DNA of 64,000 nt from Plazaster borealis. Lineage: Eukaryota > Echinodermata > Asteroidea > Forcipulatida > Labidiasteridae. The notes under the pieces were generated by a model. That model ran no database searches. It was not told where the DNA came from and saw only the letters and a list, made by a program, of their open reading frames with translations. Below are positions 22,345 to 34,000 of this stretch, piece after piece (within the stretch, counting starts at the first letter, position 1; every line of letters starts with the position of its first letter). The stretch is from assembly GCA_021014325.1 (NCBI GenBank), contig CM037473.1, positions 6,265,501 through 6,329,500 on the forward strand, read 5' to 3'. The translations under genes were made by a program, and so were the position numbers.

Positions 22345-23047
22345 TTAAAGCAAGTGTACAACCTTGGTAATTGTCAAAGACATGAAATAACAAACCTGTG
22401 AAAGTTCAAGCTAAATCGGTCTACGGAGTCATGAGACAACAGTGAAAAACCCCATTATATGTTTTCACTGTTTTCACTGTTTTCAAACATCGGATTTTAT
22501 TACCAGTGATAAAGACTAATTGTTTTACTCATTTCCTAAAAACTCTAGAATTTCAAGCAAAACTATATTAAAGGCACTGTACATGTTTGGTAATTACTCA
22601 AAATATATATTAGCATAAAAACTGACTTGGTAACGAGCAACGGAGAGCTGTTGATGGTATAAAACATTGTGAGAAACGACTCCCTCTAAAGTAACGTATA
22701 GTTTTTGAGAAAGAGGTAATTTCTCAATAAAATAATAAAATACTTCTTGTAAGAAGCCTTTTATTCCTATCTGAAAGCACACAAATTTGTTCAACGAGGG
22801 TGTTTTTTCTTTCATCATTTTCTTGCAACTTCGATGACAAATTGAGCCCAAATTTTCACAGGCTTGTTCTTTTATGCATACGTTGGGATGCACCAAGTGA
22901 GAACACATGGTCTTTGACAATTACCAAACGTGTTCAGTGCCTTTAAGGGAAGTTTTCCACCAGGACCATCTTTATACCATGTAGATTATATGCAAATCTG
23001 TGAACATTTATATTTTCAACCTTACCAATGTTGTACACACCCTTTAA
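22345..23047 (-). mobile_element. MITE family B, copy 2, split by a family A copy
   Basis: The left part (22345-22571) and right part (22943-23047) together make one family B element on the minus strand. Read across the insert, ATTTCAAGCAAAACTATATT continues into GGGAAGTTTTCCACC, as in the uninterrupted copy at 60334-60641. TTAA occurs at both outer ends. Confidence 0.8.
22568..22946 (-). mobile_element. MITE family A, copy 2 (nested in family B)
   Basis: TTAAAGGCACTGTACATGTT to CAGTGCCTTTAA, with TTAA on each side. It sits inside the family B element 22345-23047. Confidence 0.9.
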
Positions 23048-23664
23048 GCGCAGAGTGAAAGGTAATACCGGTACTATAACAACTCTCCACTTCAAGAGTA
23101 ATTCATCAAAAATCTTTGGGTAATTTTGCCTCCAAGATTTCTCAGCAACCTCGGAAACGTACGTGAACCGAATATGCAATTTGAAAGGGAAACACCTAAC
23201 TGTTTTGGGATGAATCAAAAAATTCACATTCTCTAAGTTTTAGTTAAAAACAAAAAGTAAAATAAAAAACACCACACAACAAACCTGTGAACATTTGATC
23301 AAACTCGGTGGGTATGTTTGAATAAAATCCACGGAAAACGGGTTTTGCTTGGCCGCGGATCATTTCGTGCACTCTAATCTTGGACAACCGAAATATGGAA
23401 CAGTGATGTGTGTGGGTCATCAAATGCTATTGACATTATTTCAGATATCATTTGTCAGTACTCAATTTTGGTTTTTATACAATTACTTCGTCTTTCAGAA
23501 AATTCAAAAGAGCTTTTATGTATAGGCCTAGTTGGGGGCTTGATATCAGGACAGATTAACTGTTATTAAAAATAATTGGTTTTTTTTATTCATGTTGTTT
23601 GTTAATGTTGATGTTCTCACTTTATCCTTGGTGGCTATTGTTACTCGTTTGATTGCCATATCAT
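23048..23664. other. Gene-free stretch; nothing recognised
   Basis: No gene or defined repeat. Contains one TAGGCCTA (23523-23530). Confidence 0.4.
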
Positions 23665-24424
23665 TTAAAGGTATTATACAGGATTGGTAAGGATAACGAA
23701 ATCATTGTTAAAGTTGAGTCTGAAAGCTTACTGATTATGAAGTTCATAAGCGAACATTTTTTTTTGCTGTGAAATGTTTCGCTCTGAAATGAAGTCATAA
23801 TCGAGAAAACTGTATCTGCAAACCTATAAAAAAAAATGCAACAGCTGATTTCCGTTGTTACAACCACAATTGCGGGCAAGGTGGTTACATGCTGAAAATT
23901 GTGCATGGTTTTTCACTATTTTTCTCCTGACTCACACAACGGATTAAAGGCACTGGTCACGTTTGGTAATTACTCAACATATAAATTAGCATAAAAACTT
24001 ACTTGGTAACGAGCAACGGAGAGCTGTTGATAGTATAAAACATTGTGAGAAACGACTCCCTCTGAAGTAACGTAGTTTTTGAGAAAGAGGTAATTTCTCA
24101 CTAAAATATTTGAATCTGAAAAAGACTTCAGGCCTGAAGCCTTTTTGAGGCATCTGAGAGCACACAAATTTGTTTTTTCTTTCACTATTTTCTTGCAAAT
24201 TATATGACCAATTGAGCCCAAATGTTCACAGGTTTGTTATTTTATGCATATGTTGGGATACACCAAGTGAGGATACTGGTTTTTGACAATTACCAAACGT
24301 GTCCAGTGCCTTCAAGCCCAAATTTTCACAGGTTTGATATTTCATGTATAAAGTTGATCAAACAAAACATGAACACTGTCTGCGAGTATTTTCGTCAGCC
24401 ACTACCAATCCTGTATACCTTCAA
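23665..24424. mobile_element. TTAA-flanked MITE family K, split by a family A copy
   Basis: Left end TTAAAGGTATTATACAGGAT and right end CCAATCCTGTATACCTTCAA are inverted. Without the family A insert (23944-24315) the element would be about 390 bp. CTCACACAACGGA at the left junction reads on into GCCCAAATTTTCACAGG. Confidence 0.75.
23944..24315 (-). mobile_element. MITE family A, copy 3 (nested in family K)
   Basis: TTAAAGGCACTGGTCACGTT to CAGTGCCTTCAA. The right target copy has one change (TTCAA). This copy has the longer palindrome CTTCAGGCCTGAAG, as in copy 8. Confidence 0.88.
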
Positions 24425-24846
24425 GTGTCTTTTTTTCCTGGGACCCCCTTAAATCTAAATTTTCTTTATAGTAGTTACAGGATTACAGCAGGTTCTTGCT
24501 GACCGACTTTCCGATGGTTATCAATTTTCAATTAACCTACTGCGGAAGTGTCCACAAAATTTTCCACTTAGGAAAAAAAAAACCTTTTAACAATCAAGTC
24601 ACCTACTTCATGTCAGAATAAAAATGTGATTGCAACCTTCTTCCCTATCTGGTGTGACAACAACAAAACAACATGATCTAATTAGACGGGAACTAGCTTA
24701 GTCGATGTTGGAGGTCTGCCCTGCACTACATTTTCTTAAAAGTAAGAAAATAATGGGTCGGTTTTTTCTGAAGTTCATAACATTGCTTTTTATTAATGTT
24801 ACTGCCAAGGGCATTTCACCTCGCCAAATGCAATTTTTAATACAAT
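24425..24846. other. Gene-free stretch at the 3' side of the CFAP73-like gene
   Basis: AT-rich, no repeat recognised. Confidence 0.4.
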
Positions 24847-24852
24847 TTTATT
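24847..24852 (-). other. Candidate polyadenylation signal of the CFAP73-like gene
   Basis: Minus-strand AATAAA, 161 nt past the CFAP73-like stop codon. It is a canonical signal at a plausible distance, but the region is AT-rich and chance matches are likely. Confidence 0.4.
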
Positions 24853-25012
24853 TGAAGACATAAAAATGAAGGAGTCAATTATGATCTATTAATACTTTTC
24901 AGAAATTCCTGCAAAACCAGTTCGTAGGGTTTGCAATAATGGGATAAAATTTGTGATAACTTACTTAATTAACATAAAGCTCGATGTATATGTTTAAAAC
25001 AAAAAATATTTC

Positions 25013-28000
25013 CTAGCTTGAGGTTGCAGCGGTTGATGTACCAGCTGCCTCGGCTCTCTTGATCTCTGTTGTAATCTGCGTCAAGTCCATGATGAACATC
25101 TGAATCTGTCAAGAAATGCAGAGAGGACAAATATATTTAGACACTTTAACAGATGTAATGATTGCAATTGGGATAAAGAACAGTAAGCAGGAGTTGGTTT
25201 TCCCTATATACATTGATTTAAAGGTATCTTACACGTTTGGTAATGACTCAAAACAAATACTAGCATAAAACATACTCGGTAACAAGCAACGGAGAGATGT
25301 TGATAGTATAAAACATTGTAGGAAACAACTCCCTCTGAAGTAACGTAGTTTTTGAGAAAGAGGTAATTTCTCACTAAAATTATAAAAACTTCTTGCAAGA
25401 AATTTTTATTCCTATCTGAAAGCACACAAATTTGTACAACAAGGGTGTTTTTTCTTTCATCATTTTCTTGCAACTTCGATGACCAATTGAGCCCAAATTT
25501 TCACAGGCTTGTTATTTTATGCATATGTTGGGATACACCAAGTGAGAACACTGGTCTTTGACAATTTCCAAACATGTACAGTGCCTTTAATAACGACTGC
25601 TTAACCGGTGCATTCTGCACCATGTGAGGGCAACAAGTGACATAAAGACTTTTTAACATCAACATTTGCAGGTCGAACAAGCATGATATTTGGTCCTTCG
25701 AAAAAAGTAGGACATTTTTATCCAGTACAAGGACTGACCTACATGTACACATGGTGTAGGCTTCAATGGACATTTCAGTATATTTAATCATAATTTGTCT
25801 GATTTTTGCATTTATACCATAGGTCATTTACATGTAGTTGGTAAGCAGTTTTGTTCGTTCGATTTTGTTTTAAAGACTTTTTAAATCTACTTTCTCTGTT
25901 ATTTTGTTTATTTGTCTGACATACAGACTAATGGTACGACAGGTAGGTGATGGGACTGTGCCTTTGGTGATCAAGCATGGAATTTGGCACGCAGTCAGAG
26001 TATGTCATGAGAAAGATATTTGGCTATAGGGCCATCGCAGATTTGTCATTTGAAAAAGTATAAGAATGCAATGACATGCATTTTGAAAATTTCTTGTTAT
26101 TCTACCTACTTTGTTCAAAATTCAAATCTGCGATGGCCCTATATAGCCAAATATCTTTCCCGTGACATACACTGACTGTGTGACAAACTCCATGCTTGTA
26201 TCATCAAAGGCACAATTCCCCACCAATATCTGCCCCCCCCCCTGGATCTGTTAATTAAGAAAACAAATCGGAACCTTTGGTATAGTGCTTCTACAGAGAT
26301 GCCATTGTTGCACAAACTAAAACAATGGGAAACAATGGTAACCATCAAGAGAGTCATTGTTTGACCGCGAAGCGAAATATATAAAGGGGAGAAAGGTTGA
26401 CATCAAGAGATCATGATGTACCACAAAATAAGCTGCATCGGGGATTGTGTGTGCTAGGGCTACCGGTAGCAACAGGGCCCAATTTCATAGAGCTGCTAAG
26501 CACAACAATTTGCTTAGCATGAAATTTCTTCCTTGAAAAAAACAGGATTACCAACCAAATTTCCACGTGATTTTCAGGATAAGCAAACAACAGCTGAATA
26601 CTAGTAACAAGCAATATGCAAACACATGGAAATTTGGTTGGTAATCCTGTTTTTATCAAGGAAGAAATTTCATGCTAAGCAAATTGTTGTGCTTAGCAGC
26701 TCTATGAAATTGGGCCCAGGCTCGAGGTCAAAAGAAGGTTGCTCATTGGCCCATCCTGCGCGCTGCGCGTACATAGCTGTGTGTTTTCCATTGATTCATC
26801 ATCGCTTTATACTTCTACAATATACTTTATGCATTGACGTCATCCAGCTGCCATCTTAGAGGTAAACTGATGATGAAACAATGGAAACGCGCAGATTTGT
26901 ACGCGCAGCGTACAGGATTGGCCAATGAACAACCTCATTTTGACCTCTAGGCGAGGGCGCCCTACTAAAATGGCGTCATGTGCATAAGGTCTACGGCAAT
27001 GAGATGACGTCAAGGCATAATAAGGTCCACTCATTGATCTCTATTATATTGACTAATATAATAGAGATCAATGGGTCCACTGCACTACGTGCTCTTTTCC
27101 CGCCACCATATTTATCAATTTATTGCTATCAATGCGAGGACTTTCCTTTGTCCCTCTAACTTAACACTCTCCATAGACTAAGCGCATGAAAAAATGTCAG
27201 GACACAAACATACAAGGGATTCCAATGTGAGGACAGCATTGTTCCTTTTGTGATCCTTCGTTCTACTGTCCCCTCTTTTCTGATAATACCATGACAACCC
27301 TATTGAAATGCTTGCCCCCCACCCCTAATTCCCACCCCTCCAAGCCCAACATTGAGTGAATAACTTAGTTCTCAAAAAAAGAAAAGAAGAAAACAATGAG
27401 AGATGTGGCATGATATTTGGTCCTTGGGAAAGAAATAGGAATATTTTATCGATTACAAGGGCTGACCTACATTTGAACGCTGTCTCCCATCAGGTTTGAC
27501 TTTTCTCAAGATTTTAATGGAAGAAGTAATACAATTTGCCCTGTATGTTGAATGCATGTATACAGGCCTACTCTATCACTTTGCAATTAGAAGTCTAGTT
27601 GTGATCTTCTTTGTCCGCATTCTGTGGCCCACTTTAAATGCTTTCTGTACTAACATAATTCTTCTTCTTTTTACAGGATGGAAAATGAACAACCCTGGAA
27701 ATTTGATACGTTCACTCTTTGTTTGAAGAAGAAGCTCCCTTGATAGACAGTGATGTTGCATTTTAGCGGTGTACAGACTCTCTACATCATTTCAAATAGG
27801 AATTTGGAGGTTTAATCATGTATAACACAAGGGTTGAGTACATGTGTATGTTCATTTCTGTAATGGCAGTTTAAAGGCGTCGTACGCGTTTGGTAATTAC
27901 TCAAAATATAGATTAGCATAAAAAACTGACTTGGTAACGAGCAACAGAGAGCTGTTGATAGTATAAAACATTGTGAGAAACGACTCCCTCTGAAGTAACG

Positions 28001-31000
28001 TAGTTTTTGAGAAAGAGGTAATTTCTCACTAAAATAATAAAAAACTTCTTGCAAGAAGCCTTTTATTCCTATCTGAAAGCAAACAAATTTGTACAACAAG
28101 GGTGTTTTTTCTTTCATCCTTTTCTTGCAACTTCGATGACCAATTGAGCCCAAATTTTCACAGGCTTGTTATTTTATGCATATGTTGGGATACACCAAAT
28201 GAGAACACTGGTCTTTGACAATTACCAAACATGTACGATGCCTTTAACAACCTTTACAGAATCTGAATGGGGGCTCAACGAAAAATCCAGAATCTTTTTT
28301 AAAACAAACAAGGCCTGTTTTCAGTCTCAATGCTCCTAAACTTAAATGAGGGTCATACTTTGGTAATGACCCCATATTTTGTTAAAATCTCCTTGTTATA
28401 AAGATGGTAATGGTGGTAAGCATCCTGCAAAATGACTTTGACTGAAATACCCCGTTGATTAAGAAATCAATAAAAGTATGTCAAAAAAGTTGAATCTCTT
28501 ATTTTTGTGGTGTCCATTTGTGAACGCTGCGGCTGGTTGGAATTCCATCCTATTATAATATGCCTGTGTGTTTTTGTCTGTCACATGACTTAGGAAAGTA
28601 CTGAGTATACAGTGTTTAACACACATCGGTGTACGGGTAAAACACAAATAATATTCTTTATCCCCAATGCAATATATATTACAAACATTCTTGTGGACTA
28701 GAGAGCATAATGTAAACACAATCAAACACGTTGGCGTGACGTAGCCGAGCGGTTAAGATCACCGGACTCCAGCTCTGGTGTTTCTGATCAAACAGAGTGT
28801 GGGTTCGAGTCCCGGTCGTGGCATTTGTGTCCTTGAGCAAGATACTTTACCATAACTGCTTTGTCCGTCGGATGGAACATTAAGCAGTAGGTCCCATGTA
28901 CTAGCATTGGTAGTTCACGTAAAAACACCAGAACACTTGTCGTGGAGGAGTAGAGGTTAACCCCGGTGTTTCTGGTTCACATAGCAAGCACCCTTGTTTA
29001 CAGGTTTCCTCTGGCTTGTGAGCTAAAGTGATTAAGTTCAATTATGAGGCATCTTTGGTTTCATTATACGAGAAAAAAATAATAAACAATGAATTTGACT
29101 CAGCAAAATGACTGAATTTGAGTATAGATGACTTTGATGTGGTGTTTCATTTTACCATGATTTTAACGACTGGGGTTAAAATTTCCTATACTTAAAGGTA
29201 TCTTACACGTTTGGTAATGACTAAAAACAAATATTAGCATAAAAACTTACTTGGTAACAAGCAACGGAGAGCTGTTGATAGTATAAAACATTGTAGGAAA
29301 CGACTCCCTCTGAAGTAACGTAGTTTTTGAGAAAGAGGTAATTTCTCACTAAAATAATAAAAACTGCTTGCAAGAAATTGTTATTCCTACCTGAAAGCAC
29401 ACAAATTTGTACAACAAGGGTGTTTTTTCTTTCATCATTTTCTTGCAACTTCGATGACCAATTGAGCCCAAATGTTCACAGGTTTGTTATTTTATGCATA
29501 TGTTGGGATACACCAAGTGATAACACTGGTCTTTGACAATTTCCAAACGTGTTCAGTGCCTTTAAAACAAATATTTGGGTGGTGTCATACCCCCTAAAGC
29601 CACTGGCTCCCCTGTTTCTAATGGGAATTTGAGGCCAGGGTACTTCCAGAAAGCAATTGTTTATCACACTTTATTATATTAAAGCTGCAGTCCTTAGCAG
29701 GAATTATAATTAAATTTCCCTGTACACAGAGTATACAGCATCAACACTATAAGAAAAATTAAATTTTCAGCAGGTACCAAATTTTGCCAAATTAAATTTG
29801 CACTCTCCAAACATTCTTTGTATTTTAGTCATCCCTTTCAGTAATTTTCGGGAAGGAAGCGAATATCTGTAAACCAATCTATCGGATAACAACAGGCAGG
29901 TGGACAGAATTGAATTGTGACATAAAAGAACCGCTGGAGCCCAAACAGAACAATTGTGAGAAGAGGGGAAGCGAAAAAAGACCGAGTGCTAGAATTGGGT
30001 GAAGACAAGTTACGATAGTGGTTATAACTTAATAAAGACATCCAATGCACAAACAGGAAGCTAAGTGAAATTTAATGAGAAATTATGCAAAATAAAAAGT
30101 TACTCCACCAGGGGTATAACTCAATTCTTTGGCAAAATTCGCACAGCGACCATTTGTTGACAACTGGCTGATGTTGCCTGGTACTTGCTATATCAAAACT
30201 TGACCCCAATTGTCTTTTCAAGCAATGAATAAAAATTGTTTAAATATTCAAAGGTTGTTTTAATATGTTATGACATCATCGATGTCGTCATTGTCTCGCA
30301 AACCTCTAACGGTTTCATCTTTCACTCAGGTCTAAAGTACAGGGGTCGATTTCACAAAGCTCTTCTTTTATGACTTGTCCTAGGCAATGCTAAGAGATAG
30401 GACTAGTCTTATACGTTAGGACCAGTACTTCAGCCTCGTCCTATCTCTTAGCATTGCCTAGGACTAGTCCTAAGTTAGAAAGAGTTTTGTGAAATCGACC
30501 CCAGGATAAGTTAAGTCTGAACTCTTTTTGGATCATGAGATATGACGGGTTTTTAAAGATTTTAACTTCCAATTTTCGACTGGAAGTAAAGGTCAAATGG
30601 GGTAGAAATGTTAAAGGGCTTTCAGATGGTATAATGATTATTAATAAACCACATTTGGTTAATAAGATACCATTTTTAAATTATGAAATTTCAACTTCCG
30701 GTTCAAACAGGATGTAAAGGTCACATCTGTCAAGCTTTGTGTTAAAGATTTGTACAGAAGCATCAAGAGCATTCATTTGGTGTAAAGATCTTGTATCGTA
30801 TATTCCAGATAGGAAGTTTTGAAATATTAAGCGTTAAGTTTAAACGTTAATGTTATGACGTCATCGATGCCGTCATCATCCACAAAATGTTGCGGTTTCA
30901 TCTGTACTAAGTACATGAGTTTCAAGTCTGTTATTGTAAAACCTTTACTTTTTGCGAAAATTGCAAGAGAAGGTTCTGGGATAAGAAGACACAGACAAAA

Positions 31001-34000
31001 CAGTAGGCCTACATCAACAATAGGTTTTCGGCTGTTGGCCAAACACCTAAAAATCGAATATGACCGCAATAACAACAGTTGACCGTATTTCACACTGTTG
31101 ACGTTTTCTCTGGCACACCGCAGCAAAAATATTAATAAAGTATTTTTTTGTGTAAAATTTAGTATCGGGAAGTTTGAAGTTTGTTATGACAGAACACAAT
31201 TTCGCTCCTCAGATTGTAAAGGCAATATTGCCAAGCCAGTCACATCAAGGTTATGTATCAGTATACTGCAAGTTTGTGTTTCATTTAAAGGAACGTTACA
31301 GAACTGGTAATTAAAATTTTCTTTAAGATCACAGATTTACATAAAACTTACACGGTCTAATGATGATGATAGTAGAAAACATCCCTAGAAATATTGCTGT
31401 CTGAAATGCCATATTTGATGAGAAATAAATAAAACTAATTTCCGATTGGAGTTTATCGCTCATGAGCGTTTTATTCATGCATTGTATAACACATGTTATT
31501 GTGTAATCGGTTTTTCACTATTTTCTCGTGACCCAGATGGCCGATCGATCTCAAACTTCTACAGGTTTGTCAGTTTATGTATATGGTGGGTTATATAAAG
31601 TGCTTAACTGTTTTGTTAGCAAAAACCAATTCTGTAATGTTCCTTTAAAGGGATAAAAATCATTGGTATGGGGACAAGTAAATTCATCCACACCATATCA
31701 TTTGTTAGAAACACACTCTGAACCAAACTGTGAACAATTCAGCAAACTGGGTGGTCATCACGTCCTATAGTGAAATACAACAAGTTAATTCTTTTATGTT
31801 TCGTAAGTGATTTTGTCAGAGATTTTGTTCAGGTTCTTATCGGGCTTACTTCATTGATTTAAATGTTCTTTAATTTAGTATTATTTTCTCAACTTTAAGA
31901 GTATTCAAAATCCATTTAATATTTCTCTGCAGGAGTGAACTTGATATGAACTTGATAATCATAGGCTTTCAGGATGACTCAATCAAAGTTTTTTTCATTT
32001 TTAATTTATTGACGTATTCCTGTAATTATTTACTTACAATCATGTACTCTATCTTAGCATACATCAACTATCCGCATGGCTTTTTCTACCAAAGGCTGAG
32101 CCTGCAATAGACTGGGACTGACATGTTTTAATGCCCCTCTCTTTCTGTATTTCCCATGCGTTCATGGCCGATTTTCATAAAACTTTCCACAATTATTCAA
32201 CATTTTACCACAATGTATACATGACGCAGTAAAAACAATTCAAAAAGTGCAATTATTGTTTTCAATTTGCCCATTTTTTGTGGAGAATATAATTGTTTCC
32301 ATATTTCCCATGGTCCTTAATCAAAATGCTTCTAAAATTTACTCAAAGTTTGTGTTGACACAAAAAAGCATTCCTACAAAGCTACAATCTGATTTTTTTT
32401 TCTGTTGAGGGAATAATTTTGCCAATACGTATAGCTGTCAGTGTCACCAAATTTCAAACCAGAAACCAAATTTCAAAAACGGCTGCCAACTTTGTAGTAT
32501 TTTCAGTTGCCATGAACGAATGTGGTGCATGTAACAAAAAATAATTATTTCCAATGCCTTGAAAATTGCCCAAAATAGACTCAGTTGATGTTTCATTACC
32601 AAACCATGGCAACAATTAATTAAGCATGGTTTTCATTAATAGTGCCATGAAGGTTTATAGTTTGCCTCAAATTGTAAAGGCAAGACTGCCAAGCCTGGCA
32701 CACCAAGGTTAGTCAGTAATATACTGAAAGCTTAAAGGGATGTGATACTATTGGTTTGGGGATAAGTATAAATCATCCACACCCTATAATCTTTTAGAAA
32801 CAACATGAAAAAAAACCTAGAAAAAATCATCAAACTGGGTGGTCATATACCCTGTTAGTGTTTTGCACACTGCTTTATGTTTTTTCCCTGGATTTGTTTC
32901 CACATTCTTACTCTATTTATTTTCAGGATCTTTAAATGCTATTTTCTCGAATTAACATTATTTCAATACACACATAATTCTCTGGAGAACTGATATTACT
33001 GGTAAGAACTTGATAATAATAGAAATAAGCAAGGGTGATTTGAGGTTTACAAAATGATTTTCCTCAATTTGGACAGACAGACGGAAATATTTCCAGGGTG
33101 GGGGGGGGGGGGGGTACTGATAAGAATCTTATATCATACCAGTGAGTTTTTATAGATCGAAACTCATATACACGTTTCAATTCTTAACCCATCACCTTGT
33201 CTTTTACGCGGTAAAAAACAAATATATAAAGTGTTATTTGTGTTTTTACCCACAGGTCAGAGTTGACCCGGATTCCCGGTCCCAGGGGGCCTGACCGATT
33301 TTCGGGTCAGGTTGACCTGGAAAGGGGTCACTCGGATTCTGCATCATTTGACCCTTTTCTGGGTCATTTTGTTTACTCTGATTCCGGGTCATAGTGACTC
33401 AAAATGGGTCAGGCCCCACGTGACCCGGATCCGGGCTACTTGGAAGTTTTTAGAGTGCAGACACTGATGTGTGTTAAAAATAAAACTCACTTCAGCCTCC
33501 TTAAAGGCACTGAACATGTTTAGAAATTTTCAAAGACCAGTGTTCACACTTGGTGTATCCCAACATAGGCCTATGCATAAACATAACAAACCTGTGATAA
33601 TTTGGGCTCAATTGGTCATCGAAGTTGCAAGAAAATAATGAAAGAAAAAACACCCTTGTTGTACAAATTTGTGTGCTTTCAGATAGGAACAACAACTTCT
33701 TGCAAGACGTTTTTATCCTTTTAGTGAGAAATTACCTCTTTCTCAAAAACTATACATTACTTCAGAGGGAGTAGTTTCCTACAATGTTTTATACTATCAA
33801 CAGCTCTCCGTTGCTTGTTACCAAGTAAGTTTTTATGCTAATATTTCTTTTGAGTCATTACCAAACGTGTACGATACATTTAAATGATATTTTTTCTCGA
33901 ATTAACATTATTTCAATACACACATTTTTTTCTGGAGAATTGATATTACTGGTAAGAACTTGATAATAATAGAAATAAGCAAGGGTGATTTGAGGTTAAA

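Noticed and set aside
28731..28815. Possible tRNA-Leu/Ser gene
   Set aside because: A and B boxes are present but the acceptor stem does not pair and the sequence runs on into a SINE body shared with 61.4-61.8 kb.
30827..31126. 99-residue minus-strand frame opposite a 75-residue plus-strand frame
   Set aside because: No family match, no splice sites in phase with the CFAP73-like exons on either side.
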